A model generated the notes under the pieces. That model searched no databases. It was not told the origin of the DNA and saw nothing but the letters and a program-made list of their open reading frames with translations. Both the position numbers and the translations under genes were made by a program. This document shows, piece by piece, positions 47,021 through 56,213 of a DNA stretch of 64,000 nt; the first letter of the stretch is position 1, and each line of letters begins with the position of its first letter. Origin of the DNA: Roseateles sp. DAIF2. Its GTDB lineage: Bacteria; Pseudomonadota; Gammaproteobacteria; Burkholderiales; Burkholderiaceae_C. The stretch covers positions 2,728,001 through 2,792,000 of the forward strand of contig NZ_CP049919.1 in assembly GCF_015624425.1 (NCBI RefSeq), in the 5' to 3' direction.

Positions 47021-48462
47021 ATTCGAGCGGACTCGTCGCCGAGATGTCCTGGCCCGCGCCCTGGGCCAGACGCATCGCCGCAGTGCTCACGGCGAGACCT
47101 TGGGACTACCTGCTGCTGTTCTGGTGTCTGCTGGCCTTTGCCGCGACGCCGATCCTGCTGCTGCGCGTCAGCCCCTTCGCGGGTCGGGTGCCCGAAGCGG
47201 TGGTCGGCCTGGTCGGCCTGATGGTCGCGTGGGCCTTGCTCGTCATCGGGCGCGGTCGGGTGGCCGGTCTGCGGGGGCGGCTGGCGGGGCTGCCGGGGCT
47301 GGCTGTTGCCCTGTTGGCAGGGGCGGCACTCCGGCTGGCCTGGGCGGTGGTTTTTCCTTCGGTTCCGGCATCCGATGGCAGCACCTATCTGGAACTGGCG
47401 CGCGCCCTGGCCGCGGGGCAGCCCTATCTGACCGATGGCACCTGGGCCTACTGGCCGGTCGGCTACCCGCTGTGGCTGTCAGCCTGGATCAGGTTGGTCG
47501 GCGAAGGCCCGGCCGTGCTGCTCAGTCAGGTCAGTCTCTTTGTCCTGGCCATCTGCGGCATCCATCGCCTGGCACGACACCTGAGAGGCGAAACGGCGGC
47601 GCGCGTGGCGGTCTGGGCCTTTGCCTTGTGGCCGAATCTCTGGGCCCAGACCAGCGTGCCGGAGAAGGAGGCCCTGGTGCTGGCGCTGCTGCCCTGGCTG
47701 CTGCTTCTGCTGCTGGATTTGCGCCATGTCGGGCGGGCGCTCCTGGCCGGACTGGCGCTCGGGCTGTGTATCCTGGTGCAGCCCGGCCTGCAGTTCCTGC
47801 TGCCCGGCCTGCTGCTGCTCTTGTGCCTGCGCTTGCCGCTGCGGCGCGTCTGGATTCCGGCCCTGCTGCTGTTGCTGGGTTCGGCGCTGGTCGTGCTGCC
47901 CTGGACCCTGCGCAATCTGCAGGTGCTGGGCGCGCCGGTGCTGGTCAGCACCAATGGCGGCGGCAATCTCTATCGCGCCAACAATCCGCTGGCCAACGGG
48001 GGCTACACGCCGCGCGGCGAAGTGGATCTGTCGGGGCTGAGCGAGCTGGAAAGCGACCGCCAGGGCAAGGCATTGGCGCTGGCCTGGATCCGCAGCCATC
48101 CCGGCGAGTTCGCGGCGCTGGCCTTGGAGAAACAGCTGCGCTTCATGGGCGACGACAGCGCCTCGATCTATGCCTCCCTGCGCATCGGTGGCGGTACGCA
48201 GGATCTGCGCGTCTACATGGCGGCCAAGCTGCTGGCCAACCTCTGGTGGCTGGCGGTCTGGCTGCTGCTGGCCCTGGCCGTGCGCGCCGGGCGGCGCGAC
48301 CAGGGCGCGCATGAGGAGCGTTGGTTGATCTGGGGCTGGCTGTATCTGTTCGCCCTGCACTCGATTTTTGAGAGCGCCAGCAAGTACCACCTGCCGATGA
48401 TCTGGGTGCCTTGCGTCCTGCTGGGATGCCTGCTGTCGCGACCGCAGCAGGAGTCGCAGTGA
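47017..48462 (+). CDS. GT39/ArnT-like membrane glycosyltransferase
   Basis: A 481-residue protein with ten or more helices and an early periplasmic acidic motif SDGSTYLELARALA (about 116), as in PMT/ArnT enzymes that take sugars from polyprenyl phosphate carriers. It is followed by GtrA and GtrB homologues, so the three look like a periplasmic sugar-addition set. Which molecule receives the sugar is unknown. Starts with the ATGA overlap. Confidence 0.82.
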   Translation: MNSSGLVAEMSWPAPWARRIAAVLTARPWDYLLLFWCLLAFAATPILLLRVSPFAGRVPEAVVGLVGLMVAWALLVIGRGRVAGLRGRLAGLPGLAVALLAGAALRLAWAVVFPSVPASDGSTYLELARALAAGQPYLTDGTWAYWPVGYPLWLSAWIRLVGEGPAVLLSQVSLFVLAICGIHRLARHLRGETAARVAVWAFALWPNLWAQTSVPEKEALVLALLPWLLLLLLDLRHVGRALLAGLALGLCILVQPGLQFLLPGLLLLLCLRLPLRRVWIPALLLLLGSALVVLPWTLRNLQVLGAPVLVSTNGGGNLYRANNPLANGGYTPRGEVDLSGLSELESDRQGKALALAWIRSHPGEFAALALEKQLRFMGDDSASIYASLRIGGGTQDLRVYMAAKLLANLWWLAVWLLLALAVRAGRRDQGAHEERWLIWGWLYLFALHSIFESASKYHLPMIWVPCVLLGCLLSRPQQESQ

Positions 48463-48869
48463 TGAAGGGCTGGCGCTGGCAGTTCTCGGCCTTTGCGCTG
48501 GTGGGCGGGCTGGCGACCGCCGTGCAGTATCTGCTGATGGCCCTGCTGATCGACGCTCTGGGTTGGCCAGCGGTACCGGCGAGCGGGCTGAGCTATGCGA
48601 TCAGTGCGGCGCTCAACTACCTGTTGAACCGGCGCTATGTGTTTCGCAGCCGGGTGAGCCACGGCGTGGCCGGGCCGCGCTTCCTGCTCATCGTGCTGAT
48701 CGGGCTGGCGTTGAACATGGGGCTCTTGTACATCGGCGTCGAGATGCTGGACCTGCATTGGCTGCTGGCCCAGCTGTTCACCACGGCGCTGGTGATGCTG
48801 AACAACTTTCTGCTGGCCAAGTTCTGGGCATTCGGCCGGGGCGGGCTCACCACCGAAGGAAGATCATGA
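48462..48869 (+). CDS. GtrA-family membrane protein
   Basis: A 135-residue protein with four helices and the GtrA pattern FALVGGLATAVQYLLMALL and NYLLNRRYVFRS, with FLLAKFWAFG at the end. GtrA proteins are thought to flip polyprenyl-phosphate sugars. It overlaps both neighbours (TGATG, ATGA). Confidence 0.9.
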   Translation: MKGWRWQFSAFALVGGLATAVQYLLMALLIDALGWPAVPASGLSYAISAALNYLLNRRYVFRSRVSHGVAGPRFLLIVLIGLALNMGLLYIGVEMLDLHWLLAQLFTTALVMLNNFLLAKFWAFGRGGLTTEGRS

Positions 48870-49855
48870 GGCTGTCAATCGTCGTGCCTTGCTACAACGA
48901 GGAGGCGGTGCTGGGTGAGACCCTGGCGCGGCTAGGCCGGCTCCTGGAGGAGTTGTGCGAGGCGGGGCAGATCGCTGCCGACAGCGAGCTGGTGTTCGTC
49001 GACGACGGCAGCCGCGACCGCACCTGGGCCCTGATCGAGGCGGCATCACGCAGCTCGCCCTGGGTGCGCGGCCTCAAGCTGTCACGCAACCGCGGCCATC
49101 AGCAGGCGGTGCTGGCCGGCCTGATGCTGGCGCGCGGCGACGCCACGATCAGCGTCGATGCCGACCTGCAGGACGATCTGGGTGCGATTCCGGCCATGCT
49201 AAAGGCCCATGCGGGCGGCGCCGAGATCGTCTATGGGGTGCGCAAGCGGCGCGATACCGACACCTTCTTCAAGCGTGCGACCGCCGAGGGCTACTACCGG
49301 CTGCTGGCGCGCCTGGGGGTGGAAATCGTCTTCAACCATGCCGACTACCGCCTGCTCGGGCGGCGGGCGGTGGAGGCGCTGCGCGAGTATCGCGAGGTCA
49401 ACCTGTTCCTGCGCGGCGTGATTCCGCAGCTCGGGTTCACCACGGCCCAGGTCTATTACGACCGGGCCGAGCGTTTTGCCGGCGAGTCCAAGTACCCCTT
49501 GAGCAAGATGCTGGGCCTGGCCTGGCAGGGCGTGACCTCCTTCTCCACGATGCCGCTGCGCCTGATTACCAGCCTCGGGCTGCTGATTTCACTGGCCAGC
49601 TTCGGCATCACGTTGTGGGCCCTGTGGGTGCGCCTGTTCTCCGACAGCTCGGTGCCCGGCTGGGCCTCGACGGTGGTGCCGATCTACCTGCTGGGCGGCA
49701 TCCAGCTGTTGTGCATCGGCATCATCGGCGAGTACCTGGCCAAGACCTATGTCGAGACCAAGCGCCGGCCGTTGTTCCATATCGAACATGACACGGCCGC
49801 GGTTTCCACGGCCGGTGGCGCAAGAGTGCAGGACCTCGCGCGCCAGCAGGCCTGA
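48866..49855 (+). CDS. GT2 polyprenyl-phosphate sugar transferase (GtrB/DPM-like)
   Basis: A 329-residue enzyme with the GT2 start LSIVVPCYNEEAVLGETL, the metal motif DDGSRDRT, the acceptor region SVDADLQDDL, NHADYRLLGRRA and two C-terminal helices (about 233-255, 270-295). It makes the carrier-linked sugar for the GtrA/GT39 pair before it. It is the last plus-strand gene of the block; the minus-strand run starts 15 bases later. Confidence 0.9.
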   Translation: MRLSIVVPCYNEEAVLGETLARLGRLLEELCEAGQIAADSELVFVDDGSRDRTWALIEAASRSSPWVRGLKLSRNRGHQQAVLAGLMLARGDATISVDADLQDDLGAIPAMLKAHAGGAEIVYGVRKRRDTDTFFKRATAEGYYRLLARLGVEIVFNHADYRLLGRRAVEALREYREVNLFLRGVIPQLGFTTAQVYYDRAERFAGESKYPLSKMLGLAWQGVTSFSTMPLRLITSLGLLISLASFGITLWALWVRLFSDSSVPGWASTVVPIYLLGGIQLLCIGIIGEYLAKTYVETKRRPLFHIEHDTAAVSTAGGARVQDLARQQA

Positions 49856-49870
49856 GGCGGCCTGCTACCG

Positions 49871-51565
49871 TCAGGCCAGTCGCCAGTCCGGCGCCTTGGC
49901 GCGCAGCCATTGCTCCAGCATGGTCAGGATCCAGACCATCTCGCCGAAGTAGGCCGGGTGTTCGGCCAGGCGGCGGTTCAGCAGGTCTTCGACGAACTCG
50001 GCGCGCACCACGCCGCGCGCGGCCAGACCGCGCAGCGAGTCGGCGCCGAGCGCCTGCAGCCTGGGGTCGCGATGGGTCCAGACGCCGAAGGGCAGGCCGA
50101 AGCCCTGCTTCTTCTTCGTGATGATCTCGTCGGGCAGGAAGCCGCGCAGCGCCTCCTTGAAGAACCAGCGCAGTTGCAGGCCCTTGAGCTTGTGATCGGT
50201 CGGCAGGCGCAGCGAGAAGTCCAGCAGCTCGTCGTCCAGCATCGGGAAGCCGACGCCGATGCCGGCCAGGCCGGTCGCGCCGACCACCTTGGGCAGGTCG
50301 CTCTCGGCCAGGGTGTAGCGCCAGTCGAAGGCCAGCTCGCGATTCAGCGCGCTGCAGGACGGCGTGGCCCGCCAGACCTGGCGCTGGTGCGCCAGCGGCG
50401 CGGCGGTATCGATCGCGCCGAGCATGGCCGGGCTCAGCACCTCGCTCAGGCCCAGGCGCATCACCAGGTTGTACATCTGCAGCCGGTCGGGCATCGGCAC
50501 GCTGGCCTGCTCGACATAGCTGCCAGTCTTGCGCAGCAGGCCGAGGCCGCTGCGCGACAGCGCTGGCTCCAGCGGCTCCAGCAGGCCGCGGCGCAGCGGG
50601 CCGGGGATCTGCTGGTACCAGTTGAAGATGCGCTGCTTGGCATAGCGGCTGTTGCCGCCGAACAGCTCGTCGCCGCCGTCGCCGGCCAGCATGCGCGTCG
50701 CGCCGTCCTGGCGCGCCTGCTGCGCGCAGTAGAAGGCGGGCAGGGCGGAGGAGTTGCCGAAGGGCTGGTCGAAATGGCCGGCCACCTTCGGGATGCTCTG
50801 CAGCAGGTCCTCCGGGGTGACGTAGTACTCGTGGTGCTCGCAGCCGAAATGGCGCGCGGCGATGCGCGCGAACTCCATCTCGTCATAGCCCTCGGCCTGG
50901 AAACCGATCGAATAGGCATGCGGCCGCGTGCCGTCGCCCAGGCGCGCCAGCATGCCGGCGACGGTGGAGCTGTCGGTGCCGCCGCTGAGGAAGCAGGCGG
51001 GCAGGCCATCGGGGCCGATCTGGCGCTGCACCGCCTGGCGCAGCAGGCCCTGGAATTCCTCTCGCAGCTCGTCCAGCGGGCGCGGCACGCTGGCTTCCTC
51101 GAAGCGCGCCTGCCAGTAGGGCGCGACGCTCAGCTGGCCATTCTCGAACCAGGCGTAATGTCCGGGCGGCAGCCGGTACACGCCCTTGAAGATGGTGCGC
51201 GGCGAGGGGATCGCGTGAAAGAACAGATAGTCGAAGATGGCCTGCGGGTCGATCTCTGGCGTGGCATCGGCCAGTTCGTCGGCGCGCGCCGCGAAGCGCA
51301 GCTGCCCGCCGTCGATGCGGTAGCACAGGCTGTGCACCGCGAACTTGTCGACCGCCAGGAACACCCGGCCGGCCTCGTCCTCCAGCGCCACCGCGAACTC
51401 GCCACCGGCCGCCGTGGCCGCCTGCGCCGGCCCGCGCGCCAATAGCAGTTGCCGCCAGGCCGTCAGGGCATCGCTGGCGGGCAGGTCCTGGGCCGTGAAG
51501 CGCGGTGCACCGAGCAGCAGGTGTCGTCGGGTGGAGCTCATGGAAGGCAAGGGATTAGCAGACAT
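49871..51565 (-). CDS. asparagine-synthetase homologue lacking the N-terminal Cys
   Basis: A 564-residue protein with an N-terminal glutaminase-like fold but no Met-Cys start: it begins MSANPLPSMSSTRRHLLL, with the other starts tested also lacking Cys2. The synthetase half is intact: PP-loop FLSGGTDSSTVAGM (about 192) and LAGDGGDELFGG. It could use free ammonia, or form amide bonds with another amine as beta-lactam-synthetase-like enzymes do. It ends a run of minus-strand genes and faces the GT2 gene. Confidence 0.85.
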   Translation of the reverse strand: MSANPLPSMSSTRRHLLLGAPRFTAQDLPASDALTAWRQLLLARGPAQAATAAGGEFAVALEDEAGRVFLAVDKFAVHSLCYRIDGGQLRFAARADELADATPEIDPQAIFDYLFFHAIPSPRTIFKGVYRLPPGHYAWFENGQLSVAPYWQARFEEASVPRPLDELREEFQGLLRQAVQRQIGPDGLPACFLSGGTDSSTVAGMLARLGDGTRPHAYSIGFQAEGYDEMEFARIAARHFGCEHHEYYVTPEDLLQSIPKVAGHFDQPFGNSSALPAFYCAQQARQDGATRMLAGDGGDELFGGNSRYAKQRIFNWYQQIPGPLRRGLLEPLEPALSRSGLGLLRKTGSYVEQASVPMPDRLQMYNLVMRLGLSEVLSPAMLGAIDTAAPLAHQRQVWRATPSCSALNRELAFDWRYTLAESDLPKVVGATGLAGIGVGFPMLDDELLDFSLRLPTDHKLKGLQLRWFFKEALRGFLPDEIITKKKQGFGLPFGVWTHRDPRLQALGADSLRGLAARGVVRAEFVEDLLNRRLAEHPAYFGEMVWILTMLEQWLRAKAPDWRLA

Positions 51566-51672
51566 GGCGGAACCGCGCAGCCGAGGGCGCCGGCATCTTA
51601 ACGCCGGGGTCCTGGCGGCTGCCCGGTGGGCGGCCCCCGGGGCCAGGTCTTGACGCGGGGCTCACCCTCGGT

Positions 51673-53805
51673 TCAGGCACTGCCGGCGCTGCGCGGCCAC
51701 AGGCTGCGGATCGCCCGCCCCAGCATCTCCCGCAGCAGGCCCAGCAGGCCGGCCAGGCGACGCGGGTTGTAGGCGATTACGCCCCAGCGTTCGCGGCGGG
51801 TGTTCATCCAGTCGCGCTTGTAGTCGTCGTCGCCGATCAGGTAGTCGACCGTCTGCACCTGGTCCTGCTCGATCGCATGGCGCATGATGAAGGCCGTCAG
51901 CAGGCTGCCGGGCGAGAACTGCTTGAAGGCCTCGTCATAGGCCAGCTTGTGGATTTCCGCGCGGCCCTGGCCGATCAGCCACAGCTGCACCGCGACCGGC
52001 CGGCCCTGCAGGCGCGCCACACCCAGGCGCAGCTCGCCGCGCTGGGCATAGGTCATCAACAGGCCGGGGATGAAGTCGGGGAAGGGCTCGGGGCGCTTCC
52101 AGCTGGATCCATAGACCTGCAGATAGGCGGCGGTGCCCTCGGCCATCTGCTCGGGGGTGGTCAGCAGCTCGAAGCTGCCGCCCGCCTCGACGAATTTGGC
52201 GCCGCGCCGCTTCAGGGTCGAGCGCAGCTGGCCGCCGCGCGAGGCCAGGTACTGCTCCCAGGGCGGCACCGGCGACAGATACCAGTTGTCGAAGCAGAAG
52301 AACTCGAACACCGGCAGGCTGCACTTGCGCAGCGCGGTGACCATGGCCTGGTAGCCGCGCGACTCCGGCGCCATCGGCGCCAGATAGATCGAGCACAGCT
52401 TCGGATGGTCGTGGCGCAGGGTGGCGACCAGGGTCATCAGCGCGTTCAGCCGTACCGTCGGCGAGATCACCGCGTCATAGAGCGGCGAGTAGAAGTTGGT
52501 CAGCGCATGCAGGCGCACCGAGCGACCGCGCCGCTCGATGCGCAGCGGCAGCACGGCCACCGTCTGCTCCAGCTCCTCCAGGGTGTAGAAGCACAGCTCG
52601 GTGCCGCTGGCGTACACGGTGCGCGCGAGGTTGCCATACCAGGCCGTCGAGTTGCTGCTGGACTCGGCGGCGGCCTGTTCCAGCAGGGCGCGGGCATCGT
52701 CCGGCAGGGCCTCGACGCGGTCGAAGCGCCGCACCCGCTGCTCGGCCGGCAGCATGGTCTCGGTGCCCAGCTGCAGATGCCGGGTCAGCGGCCGGAAGGC
52801 ATCGTTGATCACGCTGACCAGCGGGTAGCGGTACAGGCTCAGATGATCGATCCAGCGCTGGCCGCTGGCCCAGGCCAGCAGGTCCTGGTTTGCATTGGTG
52901 TAGAACTCGATGCGGCGATACCGGCCCAGCCCGAACTCGTGCCGCAGCAGATGGCGCAGCAGCAGCCGGCCCGGCGCGAACTTGCTCAGCTCCTCGTCAT
53001 AGGTGGTCTTCAGCATCACCAGGCAGTCGCCGCTGGCGATGGTCAGCCGCGAGGCCGCGAGGCGTTCGTCGATGTAGTACTCGTAGACCGCGGCCTGGCC
53101 GCGTGCGCCGGCCTCGGCCAGCAGCGTCTCGTAAAAGTGCAGCTGCTCGGGCACCGAACCCAGGGCCGTGCCTTCGCGGCCCTTCCAGCCGCGTGTCTCC
53201 AGCTCGGCATAGCGCCGCACCGCCGGGCCCAGCGCGGCCGGGTCTTCGTGCACCTCGAAGCGGATCGACTGGGTCTCGGCCTTCAGCCGCTGCTTGTAGC
53301 GCTTGATATTGGCGCGCAGCTTCTTCGGGCGCGCCTCCCAGTAGGCATCGAAATCGCCGCCGGCCAGGTCGACATGCATGGTCAGCGCATGCTCGAGCCG
53401 CATCGCCTCCGGCGCGCGCAGTTCGCCGGCGGGCACCAGCAGCGGATCGTTGCACAGCAGGTCCAGCTGCAGCGCCATGCCGGGCAGCATGGCCAGCAAC
53501 TGGCGAGCCTGGGCCGCATCCGGCAGCAGGCTGGGGCCGACCTGGGCCTGGCTGGGCAGGAAGCTCTGCCAGGCCAGGCGGCCCTTGGGCCGCAGGATGC
53601 ACATCGCGATTGGCCGGCCATCGTCGCCGTCCAGGCGGCACAGATGCTCGTCGCCCTGGCCGAAGCTCGCCAGCAGCCCGTCAACGAACAGCGCGCTGAG
53701 CAGCGGATGCGCGCCGAAGCGGCGCTGGTTCAGCTCGTCCCAGGCGGCGGCCTGCGCGCCGAGCCCGCCCTTGAGACGGCTGATCCGCCACCTGCCGGCG
53801 CTCAT
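51673..53805 (-). CDS. tandem double acetyltransferase-like (FemAB/GNAT) protein
   Basis: A 710-residue protein with two copies of the Acetyltransf_6 fold. Copy 1 (about 150-310) has ARPKKLRANIKRYKQRL and APGRLLLRHLLRHEFGLGRY. Copy 2 (about 510-690) has LASRGGQLRSTLKRRGAKF, FSPGSLLTAFIMRHAIEQDQ and DYLIGDDDYKRDW. The two have the same order of motifs, so an internal duplication is likely. Its start overlaps the stop of the PLP enzyme (ATGA). Role inferred: acyl or aminoacyl decoration of the polymer or lipid. Confidence 0.85.
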   Translation of the reverse strand: MSAGRWRISRLKGGLGAQAAAWDELNQRRFGAHPLLSALFVDGLLASFGQGDEHLCRLDGDDGRPIAMCILRPKGRLAWQSFLPSQAQVGPSLLPDAAQARQLLAMLPGMALQLDLLCNDPLLVPAGELRAPEAMRLEHALTMHVDLAGGDFDAYWEARPKKLRANIKRYKQRLKAETQSIRFEVHEDPAALGPAVRRYAELETRGWKGREGTALGSVPEQLHFYETLLAEAGARGQAAVYEYYIDERLAASRLTIASGDCLVMLKTTYDEELSKFAPGRLLLRHLLRHEFGLGRYRRIEFYTNANQDLLAWASGQRWIDHLSLYRYPLVSVINDAFRPLTRHLQLGTETMLPAEQRVRRFDRVEALPDDARALLEQAAAESSSNSTAWYGNLARTVYASGTELCFYTLEELEQTVAVLPLRIERRGRSVRLHALTNFYSPLYDAVISPTVRLNALMTLVATLRHDHPKLCSIYLAPMAPESRGYQAMVTALRKCSLPVFEFFCFDNWYLSPVPPWEQYLASRGGQLRSTLKRRGAKFVEAGGSFELLTTPEQMAEGTAAYLQVYGSSWKRPEPFPDFIPGLLMTYAQRGELRLGVARLQGRPVAVQLWLIGQGRAEIHKLAYDEAFKQFSPGSLLTAFIMRHAIEQDQVQTVDYLIGDDDYKRDWMNTRRERWGVIAYNPRRLAGLLGLLREMLGRAIRSLWPRSAGSA

Positions 53806-54992
53806 GCTCGCAGCCCCTCGGCCAGCGTGTCCTGCATCCAGGCCAGCTGGCGCGGCGACAGGCTTTGGTGACAGGGCAGGTGGATCAGGCCCAGGCGCAC
53901 CTGACCGGCAACCGGGCAGTCGGAGCGGCCCATGTCATCCCAGCGCCAGATCGGCAGGCCGCGATGCTTGAGCGCCGCGAAGCGGCGCTGCGGGTCGTCC
54001 AGGAGCAGCGGGAACATATAGGGAATCACCTCGTCCGGCAGTTCGGGGTAGAGCGGTCGGCAGCCCGGCAGGCCGCTGCAATGCCGCAGCCAGGCGGCGT
54101 AATGGCGGCGCCGCGCCGCCGTCAGCTGGTCCAGGTCGGCATGGGCGGCGAGCCGGCCGGCGAGGTCCAGGCCGCCACGCCGTTCCTGGGCCCGGTCGTA
54201 GAAGGGCGAGCAGCGCAGGCCTTCGGCATAGGCGTCGAGTCCGTCGCGGCTGGGCGCCGCGGTGGCGGACGGCGCGCGCACCCCGCGCCCGCGCAGCGCC
54301 GCGTCCAGCAGATGCTTGAGGCCGCGTAGCTCCTCGCGCGGTGACGGCGCCAGGGTCAGGTCTTGCGGCAAGGGCGCCGCGTTCGACCAGAGCTCGCCAC
54401 CGTCGGGCACCGGGAAAAACTTGTAGCTGGAGGCGGTACCGAAGGCCCCGCGCCGGCCGGTGTTGCAGGTCTGGCGTTGCCACAGCACCGGCATGCACAG
54501 ATGGCTGCAATCCTCGATCAGCGGCACGCCATGCCGCTCGCACAGCGCCAGCAGGGCCTGCAGGGTCGGCTCCGGCACCGGGAAGCCGAAGAAATGGCTC
54601 AACAGCAGCACGCGCGGCCCGGTCTGCGGCTGGTCCAGCAGGGCGGCCAGGGCCGTCAGGTCGGGGTGCAGCTGCGCGTCGACCGGGTACAGCGCGATGC
54701 GCGCCTCCAGCGCGATCGCCGGGTCCAGCATGGTGCGGCAATGGTAGGCCGGCGCCAGCAGCAGGCCGCCGGCCCTCAGCCCGGCCAGGCGGTAGGCCTG
54801 GTGCAGCGCGTAGCGGCCGCGGCCGAAGCGGCGCAGATGGCTGGCGGCCGGCGTTCCCGGCTCCTGCCGCGCGCGCAGGCGCCAGCCGCGCGCGTTGGCG
54901 ACCGGCAGCAGCGGCACAGCCACCGGCGGGAAGGCGCAGCCGCTCGGATCGAAGCGCTGGAAGCCCTGCAGCAGCGGCAGCGGCCCGGCCAT
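53802..54992 (-). CDS. DegT/DnrJ-type PLP-dependent enzyme, divergent
   Basis: A 396-residue fold-type I PLP protein: RYALHQAYRLAGL, LLLAPAYHCRTM, IEDCSHLCMP (Asp for the PLP nitrogen) and SSYKFFPVPDGG, where the Lys is the likely Schiff base, seen in a DegT subgroup. It would aminate a keto-sugar or a related substrate. It starts at ATG 54992 in a four-base overlap with the upstream glycosyltransferase; a further in-frame ATG lies 12 bases upstream. Confidence 0.8.
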   Translation of the reverse strand: MAGPLPLLQGFQRFDPSGCAFPPVAVPLLPVANARGWRLRARQEPGTPAASHLRRFGRGRYALHQAYRLAGLRAGGLLLAPAYHCRTMLDPAIALEARIALYPVDAQLHPDLTALAALLDQPQTGPRVLLLSHFFGFPVPEPTLQALLALCERHGVPLIEDCSHLCMPVLWQRQTCNTGRRGAFGTASSYKFFPVPDGGELWSNAAPLPQDLTLAPSPREELRGLKHLLDAALRGRGVRAPSATAAPSRDGLDAYAEGLRCSPFYDRAQERRGGLDLAGRLAAHADLDQLTAARRRHYAAWLRHCSGLPGCRPLYPELPDEVIPYMFPLLLDDPQRRFAALKHRGLPIWRWDDMGRSDCPVAGQVRLGLIHLPCHQSLSPRQLAWMQDTLAEGLRA

Positions 54993-56179
54993 CAGCGCAC
55001 CCATTGCCGGCGCAGCTGCTTCAGCACGCCGCGCGCATGCGCCGCCAGCCGGCTCGACAGGGTCCAGCGCGGCAGCAATGCCTGGCGCGCGGCCAGCTCG
55101 CGGTAGGCCGCCAGATAGCGCTCGCGCAGGCGCCGCACGTCGTAGTCGCGCAGCGCCACCTGGCGGCCGCGCTCGCCCAGCGCGCGCAGCTGCTCGCGCG
55201 ATTGCGCGCGCAGCGCGGCGCTCAGGGCGCCGGGCCTGGCCATGTCGACGAACAGACCCTCCTGCACGATGCCGCGCTGGTTCGGGTGCTCGGTGCTGAT
55301 CACCGGTAGGCCCATCGCCATCGCCTCGACGTAGACGATGCCGAAGGCCTCGAACAGCGAGCCGAGCACGAATACATCGGCCGCGGCATAGGCGGTCGGC
55401 AGCTCGGCATGGGGCAGCTTGGTGAAGACGATGCGGCCCGGCATCAGCTGCTCGCCGAGCGCCTTGATCGCCGGCGTGTCCGGGCTCTCCTGGCCGACGA
55501 TCACCAGCCAGACCTCGGGCAGCGTCGCCATCTCGCGGATCACATGGTCCATGCGCTTGTGCCAGAAGCAGATGGTGCCGACGCTGATCACGACGAAGGC
55601 GTCGGCAGGGATGCCATGACGGGCGCGGAACTCGGTGGGCACCTCGGGATGGAAGCGCTCCGTGTCCACGCCATGCGGGATCATGAAGGCCTTGGCGCGC
55701 GCGCTGCGCTGCAGGTTGTAGGGCGTGTGCTCCTGCACCGCGTCGCAGGGCGGCAGATCGGCCGCGGGGATGGCGCCGCCGTTCGAGAACAGGATCTTGG
55801 GCGGGTTCGCGAACAGATGGCGCAGACCGTAGAGCCGTTCGCAGACCTCGCGCTCCAGGCAGTGGATGATGTCGTAGCCGCCTTCCAGCAGCGGCTGCAG
55901 CGCCGCGTGGGTGAAGGTCTCGGCCTCGATGCGCAGGCGCTCCTGCTCGATCGCCACCTGCTCCCATTTGGGCGAGGCGGTGGGCATGCGCACCGCTTGC
56001 AGCGCGGGATCGTTGCGCGAGATATTTGCGATCACGAGCTCGCGCTCGGCCGGCGCGCCGCCGCCCTTGAACAGCGTGATGTCGACGCTGTCGCCCAGCA
56101 GGGTGAACAGGTCGCGCGCGAACACCTCGTGGCCGCGCGCGATATTGCCGAGGCCGGCGCAGAGCAGGGCGATCTTCAT
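54992..56179 (-). CDS. GT4 glycosyltransferase
   Basis: A 395-residue GT-B enzyme with start MKIALLCAGLGNIARGHEVF, donor-site helix GSLFEAFGIVYVEAMAMGLP and a glycine-rich opening loop. The start is chosen at the conserved MKIALL. It follows the pyruvyl-transferase gene after 34 bases. Confidence 0.88.
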   Translation of the reverse strand: MKIALLCAGLGNIARGHEVFARDLFTLLGDSVDITLFKGGGAPAERELVIANISRNDPALQAVRMPTASPKWEQVAIEQERLRIEAETFTHAALQPLLEGGYDIIHCLEREVCERLYGLRHLFANPPKILFSNGGAIPAADLPPCDAVQEHTPYNLQRSARAKAFMIPHGVDTERFHPEVPTEFRARHGIPADAFVVISVGTICFWHKRMDHVIREMATLPEVWLVIVGQESPDTPAIKALGEQLMPGRIVFTKLPHAELPTAYAAADVFVLGSLFEAFGIVYVEAMAMGLPVISTEHPNQRGIVQEGLFVDMARPGALSAALRAQSREQLRALGERGRQVALRDYDVRRLRERYLAAYRELAARQALLPRWTLSSRLAAHARGVLKQLRRQWVR

Positions 56180-56213
56180 CGGCTTGGGCTTTCTTGGATG
56201 GGGCGGAGCGGGC

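Noticed and set aside
49856..49880. GGCCTG...CAGGCC between converging genes as a bidirectional terminator
   Set aside because: The six-base stem overlaps the stop region of the minus-strand gene and has no T-run on either side.
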